The notes under the pieces were generated by a model. That model had not been told where the DNA came from and did no database searches. It saw only the letters and a list, made by a program, of their open reading frames with translations. A program made the translations under genes and the position numbers. A DNA stretch of 6,662 nt from Pelethousia sp002409725 (GTDB lineage: Bacteria > Bacillota > Clostridia > Christensenellales > CAG-138), in contig CALDNN010000134.1 of NCBI GenBank assembly GCA_937915455.1, forward strand, positions 1 to 6,662. Direction: 5' to 3'. Positions 1 through 5,281 of the stretch are shown in pieces. The first letter of the stretch is position 1, and every line of letters begins with the position of its first letter.

Positions 1-231
1 AAAAGCTATAATGGTTTTTCTCGATACGCGGATAACAATAGTCCTGGTCGCCTCGAACACGAAAGTGCCTATTTACGGGAGCTTTGCACACAAAGAAACG
101 GTATGAATCTGTACATTCCAGAAATAATGTTCAGAATTCATACCGTCTTTCATTTCCAGGCTGTGCAGGAGCAGGCTGCGGCTATCTCCCACATCCGTAT
201 TTCCTTCGATACAGTGCCCAATTTCGCCTAG
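1..231 (+). CDS. Possible 3' end of an unrecognised gene, cut by the left edge
   Basis: Frame 1 is open from the first base for 76 codons and ends at a TAG at 229-231. The conceptual peptide (ending SFDTVPNFA) matches no family I recognise, and I see no clear domain motif. Two points favour a real gene: the open length, and a stop that overlaps the convergent minus-strand gene's stop within the tetranucleotide CTAG (228-231). Points against: a 19-bp hairpin lies inside it (98-146), codon choice is mixed, and a minus-strand frame over the same DNA is also open. An open frame this long arises by chance fairly often at an edge. No function is proposed; the stretch may be non-coding. Confidence 0.22.
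   Translation, partial: KSYNGFSRYADNNSPGRLEHESAYLRELCTQRNGMNLYIPEIMFRIHTVFHFQAVQEQAAAISHIRISFDTVPNFA
98..146. repeat. Imperfect inverted repeat / hairpin, 19 bp of stem
   Basis: ACGGTATGAAT (98-108) pairs perfectly with ATTCATACCGT (136-146). The stem continues with CTG (109-111) against CAG (132-134) across a one-base bulge at 135, then ACATT (113-117) against AATGT (126-130), leaving the 8-base loop CCAGAAAT. It lies downstream of the minus-strand gene ending at 228. Both flanks are only moderately T-rich (GTCTTTC to the right, CGTTTCTTT on the other strand), so it could be a weak bidirectional terminator. It could also be a protein-binding palindrome. The pairing is read directly; the role is inferred. 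Confidence 0.5.
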
Positions 232-1091
232 GCCTTTGTCTCTCCGCTGATGACATCGGTCTGGAGGGGGCTGTTGCGTGCGGAGATGCGCGGCAAACGG
301 CGCTCTAGGGCAGCCTCGGCGATCTCAATATCTTCGGCTGCCTCGTCTGCATTAAAGCAGCCAAGGCAAACCATATCCTGCTCACGGATGGTATTAAAGG
401 AGAAATTCAAGCCCACAAAAGGCGTTACGCGGCCTGCCGCAAAAGGCTTTATGGTGATGACGGGCTTTTTCGCGTTATGGATGACTTTGGCCACGCTTTC
501 GATTTCCACCTGCATCAGAAAGCCCGCGCAATTGTAGATCTGGATGTAGGTTTCCACATCATACTCATTATCATCCGCATACTGCACGACCTCGGGCATA
601 TGGGCCGATAATCCGGGCACCATACCCGCTTCCCGGATCATATACAGATAATCCGGCAGGCGGTCCATGGTTCCTGTATTTTTATTCACAAGCTGTTCGA
701 CGCAGGAATGCAGGGGCAGGCAAAATTTCGCTCCCCGTTTGGCGCATTTTTCGATCTCTGCTTTCGCTTCGGCGCGGGCGGCGGGGGTATTGTCCATGTT
801 GATGATGGGCTCATCTATGATGATCATCTCTTTACCTGTGCGTTCCTGGGCAAGTTCTACGGCCTTGATCAAATTCGGATCGGTATTAAAAAGGCCCAGC
901 ACGGCATTGATGTCACGCTCCAAAAACGTTTCAAAGATGCGCGATACGCTATCAGGTTGGTGGTGATGGCTGCGAATCATGGTATCTCCGGCTGCGCTTC
1001 GGTGGCTAAAGCCTGATATCCAGTTGCATCCAATGATCATACGCGGCAGCGAAACCCCGCCCACAGTGGTACGGGGAAAAGATTTATCCAT
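228..1091 (-). CDS. Aldo/keto reductase-like TIM-barrel protein, uncharacterised
   Basis: The predicted product is a 287-residue soluble cytoplasmic protein with the strand-helix rhythm of a TIM barrel. The C-terminal part resembles aldo/keto reductases: a VITIKPFAAGRV strand, then VCLGCFNADEAAEDI, which recalls the cofactor-phosphate end of that fold. I do not see the usual AKR Asp-Tyr-Lys-His tetrad in its normal context. Conserved-looking residues sit at strand ends instead: IGCNW near residue 22, FSH at 30, HHH at 42-44, IDEP at 92-95, PLHSC at 126-130 and LSAH at 161-164. The ATG at 1091 is chosen because AAAGGAG precedes it; a longer frame from a TTG at 1169 would start on the -35 box of its own promoter. 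It diverges from the dehydrogenase gene, which suggests a shared pathway. A lyase, isomerase or oxidoreductase of an imported sugar is possible. The fold is fairly secure; the reaction is not known. Confidence 0.82.
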   Translation of the reverse strand: MDKSFPRTTVGGVSLPRMIIGCNWISGFSHRSAAGDTMIRSHHHQPDSVSRIFETFLERDINAVLGLFNTDPNLIKAVELAQERTGKEMIIIDEPIINMDNTPAARAEAKAEIEKCAKRGAKFCLPLHSCVEQLVNKNTGTMDRLPDYLYMIREAGMVPGLSAHMPEVVQYADDNEYDVETYIQIYNCAGFLMQVEIESVAKVIHNAKKPVITIKPFAAGRVTPFVGLNFSFNTIREQDMVCLGCFNADEAAEDIEIAEAALERRLPRISARNSPLQTDVISGETKA

Positions 1092-1102
1092 AAATAACGG
1101 CG

Positions 1103-1109
1103 CTCCTTT
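1103..1109 (-). promoter_or_regulatory. Ribosome binding site that fixes the AKR-like gene start
   Basis: On the minus strand AAAGGAG lies 11 bases before the ATG at 1091. No comparable site precedes the in-frame TTG at 1169, so this site supports the shorter 287-residue product. Confidence 0.7.
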
Positions 1110-1141
1110 CTGAGGCAACAAATGGCTGAAAAATTGAGACA

Positions 1142-1169
1142 AGTATAGCATAGGGATTTCTTTTGTCAA
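1142..1169 (-). promoter_or_regulatory. Promoter of the AKR-like gene (extended -10)
   Basis: Reading the minus strand, TTGACA (1169-1164) is followed after 16 bp by TATACT (1147-1142). TGC directly precedes the hexamer, making an extended -10 (TGnTATACT). Transcription would begin near 1135, giving a leader of about 45 bases. The -35 is a full consensus match and the -10 has five of six bases. Confidence 0.7.
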
Positions 1170-1181
1170 CAGTTTAGATAT

Positions 1182-1195
1182 AGCTAGAAGCTAGA
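1182..1195. repeat. Tandem 7-bp repeat (AGCTAGA x2)
   Basis: AGCTAGA occurs twice with no gap, 13 bp upstream of the -35 box of the minus-strand promoter and about 75 bp upstream of the plus-strand promoter. The position between divergent promoters would suit a small activator or repressor site. No matching copy was noticed elsewhere in the window, so the role is open. Confidence 0.4.
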
Positions 1196-1226
1196 TCCGC
1201 GCATTAAAATCACACCTTTTTTAATA

Positions 1227-1240
1227 ATTATACCACAATT
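1227..1240 (-). promoter_or_regulatory. Possible second, upstream promoter of the AKR-like gene
   Basis: The minus strand reads TGGTATAAT, a consensus -10 (1232-1227) with an extended TGn element. No good -35 lies at 16-18 bp. It would give a leader of about 130 bases running through the main promoter. AT-rich spacer DNA produces such matches by chance, so this is a weak call. Confidence 0.28.
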
Positions 1241-1268
1241 CCTCTGCGGGGTTCCTCAAAAACGGCTA

Positions 1269-1296
1269 TTGACACCCCGAAAATTGTAGCTATAAT
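1269..1296 (+). promoter_or_regulatory. Consensus housekeeping promoter for the dehydrogenase gene
   Basis: TTGACA (1269-1274) and TATAAT (1291-1296) are both perfect consensus hexamers, 16 bp apart. Transcription would start near 1303, leaving an untranslated leader of about 177 bases before the ATG at 1480. So strong a promoter for a catabolic gene implies tight negative control, which fits the LacI-type operator lying in the leader. Confidence 0.8.
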
Positions 1297-1302
1297 AGAG
1301 TA

Positions 1303-1479
1303 CAAGGTTTAGCCCAATACAACAACGCACTAGATTTTTCCTTGCAAAGCAGGCAGTTTTGTTTATTTTATTTTTAGGGTAACGTTTACCTAAACTAGTG
1401 TACCGTTGTTAATTTGGGGTTGATCGTCCGTCTGTTAGATATGTGAACAACCAAAAGACAAATTGAAGGAGGGAAAACG
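1303..1479 (+). other. Long structured 5' leader of the dehydrogenase gene
   Basis: Together with the promoters and tandem repeat listed separately, this accounts for the gene-free stretch 1092-1479. AACAACG (1321-1327) can pair with CGTTGTT (1404-1410), and CACTAG (1328-1333) with CTAGTG (1395-1400), giving 13 bp with a 3-base bulge (TAC, 1401-1403). The enclosed 61 bases hold a small CCTTGC/GCAGG hairpin near 1340-1353 and the LacI-type operator. A second possible promoter, TTGCAA (1342-1347) with TATTTT (1364-1369), lies just before the operator. The leader ends with AAGGAGGG (1466-1473), six bases from the ATG. I recognise no known riboswitch class. The pairing is visible; a function in RNA is inferred. 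Confidence 0.4.
1376..1391. promoter_or_regulatory. LacI-family operator O1 in the dehydrogenase leader
   Basis: The site AGGGTAACGTTTACCT is a CG-centred imperfect palindrome and matches the operator in front of the repressor gene (2588-2603) at 14 of 16 positions. Outer symmetry continues as TTT at 1373-1375 against AAA at 1392-1394. It lies about 75 bases downstream of the consensus promoter start, where a bound repressor could act as a roadblock. It is also directly after the weaker promoter at 1342-1369, where it would block initiation. Confidence 0.75.
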
Positions 1480-2454
1480 ATGAAGGCGAACGCGGTTCAT
1501 GTTGTTGAGATGAACAAAGTTGGCATTTTGCCTTTGGAAGTGCCGGAACCTAAATATGACGAGGTGCTCATCCGGACAAAATCCTGCGGCCTTTGCTGCT
1601 GGGATTCCTGGCTGATACGTGGTGTCAACGCGCCCGGAGCAATGCCGTACCCCATTGGTCATGAAGGCGCTGGCATCGTGGAAAAGGTGGGCGAAGGCGT
1701 AAAGGGCCTTAAACCCGGCGATAAGGTTTTCTGTGCCTCCGGCAGCAACACAATGATGGCGGAGTACATCACCTTGCGTGCCGACTGCTGCGTGAAGCTG
1801 CCCGATGATACCACGGATTGGGCCAAAGCCGTAATTGAGCCGAACTGCTGTGTAGTGAACCTGCTCTATCTCACGGATATCGCCCCTGGCGACCACGTAG
1901 TACTGGTGGGCGCGGGTTATATGGGCCAGCTCACGCTCCAAGGCCTGATGAACGGTTCCCCCGCAGGCCGGGTTACCGTGTTCGAGCTGCGGGAAGACCG
2001 CCGGAAGATGGCGGAAGCCTATGGCCCCTATGAAGTTCTCGATCCTGAGAGTGCAGAAGGCAAGAAGGTAATCGAGGAAATCAAGGCAAAGGGCGGCGCG
2101 GATATTTGCATCGACTTTGGCGCTTCGGATTCCGGATTCCACCTGGCCGATTCCCTTACCAAGCAAGCGGGAAAGCTCATCATCGGCACCTTCCACCGGG
2201 GAGATGTGACATTCAACGGTACCAAATGGCATTTGGGCGGATTGAAGGTGTATAACCTGGCCCCCATGAGCAATGCGCATTATGAAGACATTCTGCCCCG
2301 TACCTATGAACTGATTAAACGCGGCGTATATGATCCCGGCCGTTTTGTTACCCACACCGCACGGTATGACGACCTGCCCGCTATGCAGGAGATCTTCCGC
2401 AAATCCATCGATAAATCCGACGGCTATATCAAAGGAGTCATCTTGTTTAATTAA
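1480..2454 (+). CDS. Zinc-type medium-chain alcohol/polyol dehydrogenase
   Basis: The product is 324 residues, an MDR-superfamily NAD(P)-dependent oxidoreductase expected to oxidise a hydroxyl group of a sugar or polyol in the cytoplasm. Visible marks are CGLCCWD (36-42), in which C39 fits the first catalytic zinc ligand, GHEGAG (60-65) with H61, GVKGLKPGDKV (73-83), and E120 in IEPNCC, where sorbitol dehydrogenases have their glutamate ligand. The Rossmann motif is VGAGYMG (143-149). The four-cysteine structural-zinc lobe is absent: the chain passes from GDKVFC straight to MAEYI, which explains a length slightly below the usual 340-350. Three adjacent-cysteine pairs (39-40, 103-104, 123-124) are unusual. 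AAGGAGGG precedes the ATG by six bases. The sorbitol/threonine dehydrogenase branch is the nearest likeness; the substrate is not readable. Confidence 0.9.
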   Translation: MKANAVHVVEMNKVGILPLEVPEPKYDEVLIRTKSCGLCCWDSWLIRGVNAPGAMPYPIGHEGAGIVEKVGEGVKGLKPGDKVFCASGSNTMMAEYITLRADCCVKLPDDTTDWAKAVIEPNCCVVNLLYLTDIAPGDHVVLVGAGYMGQLTLQGLMNGSPAGRVTVFELREDRRKMAEAYGPYEVLDPESAEGKKVIEEIKAKGGADICIDFGASDSGFHLADSLTKQAGKLIIGTFHRGDVTFNGTKWHLGGLKVYNLAPMSNAHYEDILPRTYELIKRGVYDPGRFVTHTARYDDLPAMQEIFRKSIDKSDGYIKGVILFN

Positions 2455-2463
2455 TTTCCAAAA

Positions 2464-2542
2464 GCCTGCAATGGGGGAAAACACCCCCTATGCGGGTACC
2501 TTCCGGCAAAAGGCCCCCAAATTCTCCAAATTCGGTTTTTTT
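2464..2542 (+). terminator. GC-rich hairpin and T-tract after the dehydrogenase gene
   Basis: GGGGG (2473-2477) pairs with CCCCC (2484-2488) around a 6-base loop. Beyond a 2x2 internal loop the stem continues with GCCTGCA (2464-2470) against TGCGGGT (2491-2497), including two G-T pairs. No T-run follows directly. A weaker AAATT-based hairpin (2517-2535) with one mismatch is followed by seven T residues at 2536-2542. Either the first hairpin or the pair together would separate the dehydrogenase transcript from the repressor gene. The stem is clear; efficient termination is less so. Confidence 0.5.
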
Positions 2543-2554
2543 GCCACTATCTTT

Positions 2555-2581
2555 TTGGACCAAGACCTGATAGGATAAAAT
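2555..2581 (+). promoter_or_regulatory. Probable promoter of the LacI-family gene
   Basis: TAAAAT (2576-2581) matches five of six -10 bases. The best -35 candidates are TTGGAC (2555-2560, 15-bp spacer) or TTTGGA (2554-2559, 16-bp spacer), both poor. Transcription would start near 2588, at the first base of the perfect operator, so the repressor would control its own gene. Confidence 0.42.
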
Positions 2582-2587
2582 TGTATA

Positions 2588-2603
2588 AGGGAAACGTTTC
2601 CCT
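2588..2603. promoter_or_regulatory. LacI-family operator O2, perfect 16-bp palindrome
   Basis: AGGGAAACGTTTCCCT is identical to its reverse complement. The CG centre is typical of LacI-family operators, where the hinge-helix leucine inserts at the central step. It sits 34 bp before the repressor start codon and at the predicted transcription start, the usual autoregulatory arrangement. A close copy lies at 1376-1391. Confidence 0.85.
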
Positions 2604-2637
2604 GCATCTTTTTATCAAGTCTGTGTGAGGTGCCAGT

Positions 2638-3624
2638 GTGACGATCAAGGATATTGCAAAACAAGCCGGCGTGTCGGTCACGACTGTTTCCAAAATTCTC
2701 AATGGCCGGGATGAAAACATCAGCGACGCTACCCGTGCCAGAGTGAAGCAGGTTGTGCAGGAAAATAACTATATCACCAATGCGGTGGCTCGGGGGCTGA
2801 AAACCAAAAAAACCAATATCATTGGCTTCATTTTGCCGGATATTGTAAACCCCTACTTCCCGGAAATTGCCCGGGGTATCGAGGATGTTGCACGAGATGC
2901 CGGCTTTGGCGTGATTTACTGCAATACGGACAATGACCTGAAACGGGAGCGAGAGTACCTGGAATTTCTTAAGGCCCGCATGGTGGATGGCATTATCTAT
3001 ACACGCACGCTTCAAGGCTCCCAGGCGCAAACTCTTAAAGATGTGGACATTCCCTTGGTGATCGTGGACCGCTTCGCGGATACGGGGGGGAAGAAGAACA
3101 TTGGCCGCGTGTATGTGGATGTTGCCCATGCCATATACGAAAGCACATGCAAATTGGCCGCGGCCGGCTGCAAGAACATCGCGCTTATTTCATCCGCCTA
3201 TAATGATAAGACCGACCGTTACTTCGGCTATGTGCAGGCCTTAGAGGATTTAGGCATTCCATTTCGAGAAGAGGCTGTTTACCTCCATGCATTCGACCTG
3301 GAAACAGGCTATGCCGGCATGCAGGATCTCCTCCAAAGGGATAACGCAATAGACGGCGTGGTCTGCGGAAACGATCTGATTGCCATTGGTGTTTTAGATG
3401 CCCTTCGCAAATTGGCGGTAAAAGTGCCGCAACAAATTAAAGTAATGGGCCTGGATGACATCTATATGGCGAATTTCACCAATCCCCGCCTTAGCACAAT
3501 GGCTCAGCCTATGCTGGAACTTGGCCGAGTGGCGGCCATGATGCTGATAGACCATCTGCTCAAGGGCGAACCTCTTTACGAAAAGGTTTTGGCCCATCGG
3601 TTTGTTGCGCGGGAAAGCCTGTGA
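2638..3624 (+). CDS. LacI-family sugar-responsive transcriptional repressor
   Basis: The product is 328 residues, the usual length for the family. It opens with MTIKDIAKQAGVSVTTVSK, the standard helix-turn-helix, with recognition helix around residues 14-22. The hinge helix NAVARGLK (48-55) contains L54, the residue that inserts at the central CG of operators. From about residue 60 (NIIGFILPDIVNPYF) to the end lies a periplasmic-binding-protein-like effector domain with the late LGLDD-type segment (GLDDIYMANF). The start is GTG, preceded by TGAGGTG five bases away; an in-frame TGA at 2626 rules out a longer form. It likely represses the dehydrogenase gene, itself and perhaps the transport genes until a sugar ligand binds. 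RbsR/CcpA-like members are the nearest likeness; its position makes a local regulator more likely than a global one. Confidence 0.95.
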   Translation: MTIKDIAKQAGVSVTTVSKILNGRDENISDATRARVKQVVQENNYITNAVARGLKTKKTNIIGFILPDIVNPYFPEIARGIEDVARDAGFGVIYCNTDNDLKREREYLEFLKARMVDGIIYTRTLQGSQAQTLKDVDIPLVIVDRFADTGGKKNIGRVYVDVAHAIYESTCKLAAAGCKNIALISSAYNDKTDRYFGYVQALEDLGIPFREEAVYLHAFDLETGYAGMQDLLQRDNAIDGVVCGNDLIAIGVLDALRKLAVKVPQQIKVMGLDDIYMANFTNPRLSTMAQPMLELGRVAAMMLIDHLLKGEPLYEKVLAHRFVARESL

Positions 3625-3630
3625 TATCCT
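3602..3630 (+). promoter_or_regulatory. Possible weak promoter for the transport genes
   Basis: TTGTTG (3602-3607) and TATCCT (3625-3630) are 17 bp apart. The repressor's TGA stop supplies the TGn of an extended -10. Each hexamer is weak (three and four matches). A start near 3637 would place operator O3 about 30 bases downstream, similar in layout to the dehydrogenase leader. Read-through from the repressor promoter is an alternative, because I see no terminator between the two genes. Confidence 0.27.
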
Positions 3631-3663
3631 CTTTTTTGAACCAAATATCCCCGGCATGTTTTT

Positions 3664-3679
3664 GGGGTAACGATGCCCT
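3664..3679. promoter_or_regulatory. Candidate LacI-family operator O3 before the pyranase gene
   Basis: GGGGTAACGATGCCCT shares 12 of 16 bases with both O1 and O2 and keeps the GGG, AACG and CCT elements, but its own symmetry is only five of eight pairs. It lies 72 bp before the pyranase start. Position supports it; sequence alone would not. Confidence 0.42.
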
Positions 3680-3694
3680 ATCCAAATATTGGAT
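3680..3694. repeat. Small inverted repeat ATCCAA-ATA-TTGGAT
   Basis: Two perfect 6-bp arms flank a 3-base centre, immediately after O3. The octamer CCAAATAT within it also occurs at 3641-3648, 41 bp upstream and therefore close to four helical turns away. This may be a site for a second regulator. Such short repeats also arise by chance in AT-rich spacers. Confidence 0.35.
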
Positions 3695-3750
3695 GGCCAT
3701 GTCCCCTGCATGCGGACTAAGAAAGATTTGAAGAGCAAGGATGAGACAAC

Positions 3751-4149
3751 ATGAAGAGAGACCGAATTTTGAACCCCCAGATCGTAGGGGAGATCGCCGC
3801 TTTAGGCCATACGGAATACCTATGCGTAGCAGACTGCGGCTTGCCCGTTCCTAAAGGCGTAAAGGTTGTGGATGTTTCCGTGACTGCGGGCATCCCCAGA
3901 TTTTTGGAAGTGCTGGAAGCGGTGGCCGACGAACTGGTGGTGGAATCCATGATCGTGGCATCGGAAATAGGAGAGAAAAATCCGGCTCTCTTGCAAAACA
4001 TCAAGGATGTGTTTAATGGAAACGTACCGGTGACGATGATATCCCATGAGGAATTCAAGCAATATACTCAACGGGCGAAATGTATCATTCGAACAGGAGA
4101 GACCTCGCCTTTTGCCAATGTGATTTTGATTGGCGGGGTAAATTTTTAA
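3751..4149 (+). CDS. rbsD: RbsD-type D-ribose pyranase (sugar mutarotase)
   Basis: The product is 132 residues, close to the family's length. RbsD proteins interconvert pyranose and furanose or beta-pyranose forms of ribose and related sugars, so that the imported form suits the next enzyme. Family landmarks are clear: a MKRDRILNPQI start, the LGHTEYL segment with catalytic-type H20, ADCGLPVP with D28, SHEEFK in the third quarter, and the C-terminal stretch IIRTGETSPFANVIL. AAGGATGAG before the ATG is the ribosome binding site. It leads the binding-protein and ATPase genes, as in many rbs operons. FucU is the alternative family, but FucU proteins are usually a little longer and this reads as RbsD. 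True specificity for ribose is not established by sequence. Confidence 0.92.
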   Translation: MKRDRILNPQIVGEIAALGHTEYLCVADCGLPVPKGVKVVDVSVTAGIPRFLEVLEAVADELVVESMIVASEIGEKNPALLQNIKDVFNGNVPVTMISHEEFKQYTQRAKCIIRTGETSPFANVILIGGVNF

Positions 4150-4162
4150 AACCAGTTACCCA

Positions 4163-4179
4163 CCACACAATGCGTGTGG
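4163..4179 (+). other. Intercistronic hairpin between rbsD and the binding-protein gene
   Basis: CCACAC (4163-4168) pairs perfectly with GTGTGG (4174-4179) around the loop AATGC. It is followed by an A-rich run rather than T residues, so it is not a standard terminator. A role as an RNA processing or stabilising element ahead of the abundant binding protein is inferred. Confidence 0.45.
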
Positions 4180-4211
4180 AAAAATAATGAAGAAATAGAG
4201 AGGATAAGGAA

Positions 4212-5252
4212 ATGAAAAACGTTAAAAAATGGATTGCACTGTTCCTCGTTCTGGCCATGGCCTGCAGCCTTGTTGCTTGCAGCTCACAACCTGCCACCCC
4301 TGTCGATAACGACAGCGAGCCCGCGGCCCCTGCAGAAACCGATGCGGGCGACGGCAAGTTGAGCATCGGTTTCTCCTTGCCTTCCCTGAACTTCCCCTTC
4401 TATGTGCGCATGTATGATACCTTCGTGGAAGAATGTGAAAAACGGGGTTGGACCTACCAGTTTGTGGATGGCAACCTGGATTCCGCCGTACAGCTCTCCG
4501 GCTGCAATGACCTCATCAACAAAGATATCGATATTCTTGTAATGGCTACTTGGTGGATCGACGCTATGCAGGATGTGTTTGATCAGTGCGAACAGCGCGG
4601 CATTCAAGTGTACCTGATGGACAACATGGAGATACCCGATGTTGCCAAAAACGCCATTACCTTTACTACCGGCACGGATAATTATAACGCCGGCTGGGTA
4701 GGCGGCACCTGGGCGGCTGAGCAACTCAAGGCCCAAGGAAAGACCTCGCTGAACCTGGTGACTGTTCGCAGCAACAACGAAATGCCCCTCAGGCGTTGCA
4801 GTGGCTTTAGCGATGCCCTCACAGCCAACGGTATCAACCTTACCATTTTGCAGGAATACGATGCCGGCGAGCGCCCCAAGGCCATGACCGTTATCGAGGA
4901 TGCGCTCGTGACTTATAACAACGTGGATATGATCTTTGGCGCCAGTGCCCAGGATTCCTTGGGTGCCTACGATGCCTGCGTGGCCGCCAACCGCACCGAA
5001 GTGCTGGCGTTTGGTTTTGACGGCGAAGACGACGAGATTTCCCTGATCGATAAGGGCACCCAGTACATGGCCACCATTACCCAGGACCCCGTTAGCATGT
5101 CCCGTTTGGTAGCCGAGAAGATCCAGGATCACTACGTGGATGGCAATCCCATCGACCAGGCTATTGAGACCCCTGCCGGCGTATATTGCAGCCAGGGCCA
5201 GCTGGACGGCGCCACCATCCTAGAGGGCAAGCCCGCCCCCGAAGCAAAATAA
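4212..5252 (+). CDS. Sugar ABC transporter substrate-binding lipoprotein (RbsB-like)
   Basis: The product is 346 residues and captures a monosaccharide outside the cell for the importer. The N-terminus is a lipoprotein signal: K5-K6, a hydrophobic core from W7 to A17, and the lipobox LVAC with lipidated C23. A flexible linker rich in Pro, Ala, Asp and Glu spans about 24-48. The ligand domain starts at KLSIGFSLPSLNFPF (49-63), a standard opening for the RbsB/XylF class, and includes the TGTDNYNAGWVGG and AFGFDGEDDE segments. AGAGG lies nine bases before the ATG. Hairpins lie on both sides of the gene, consistent with separate control of its message level. Ribose, allose, xylose and other monosaccharides all use this fold, so the ligand is not assigned and no gene symbol is given. 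Confidence 0.93.
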   Translation: MKNVKKWIALFLVLAMACSLVACSSQPATPVDNDSEPAAPAETDAGDGKLSIGFSLPSLNFPFYVRMYDTFVEECEKRGWTYQFVDGNLDSAVQLSGCNDLINKDIDILVMATWWIDAMQDVFDQCEQRGIQVYLMDNMEIPDVAKNAITFTTGTDNYNAGWVGGTWAAEQLKAQGKTSLNLVTVRSNNEMPLRRCSGFSDALTANGINLTILQEYDAGERPKAMTVIEDALVTYNNVDMIFGASAQDSLGAYDACVAANRTEVLAFGFDGEDDEISLIDKGTQYMATITQDPVSMSRLVAEKIQDHYVDGNPIDQAIETPAGVYCSQGQLDGATILEGKPAPEAK

Positions 5253-5281
5253 GGTTTAGAACCAGATGTAAATCACTCGCA

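Noticed and set aside
73..230. Minus-strand open frame past the end of the AKR-like gene, as if a frameshift had cut off a longer C-terminus
   Set aside because: The AKR-like product already has a complete C-terminal barrel segment and a clean TAG. The downstream frame has no recognisable family and its second half covers the inverted repeat, which opens frames on both strands.
289..297. Loss of the Walker A lysine in the second ATPase domain (residue positions), considered as a defect
   Set aside because: A GxxGxGRTE loop in domain 2 is the normal condition in RbsA/MglA/XylG-type ATPases, and the first domain keeps an intact GENGAGKST.
1435..2484. Antisense frame of about 349 codons opposite the dehydrogenase gene
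   Set aside because: It lies wholly over a well-recognised gene, shows no family motifs and has no convincing ribosome binding site. It is a by-product of codon bias on the opposite strand.
4016..4031. GGAAACG half-site resembling the operator, inside rbsD
   Set aside because: Only 11 of 16 positions match and the second half lacks the CCC element. The bases are explained by coding for NGNVPV.
4214..4230. AAAACGTTAAAA near the binding-protein start, resembling an operator core
   Set aside because: It lacks the GGG/CCC arms shared by O1 and O2 and is explained by the Lys-rich signal peptide codons.
4284..5132. Antisense frame of 282 codons opposite the binding-protein gene
   Set aside because: The plus-strand product has a clear lipobox and binding-protein motifs, while the antisense translation is rich in His, Gly and Val with no domain.
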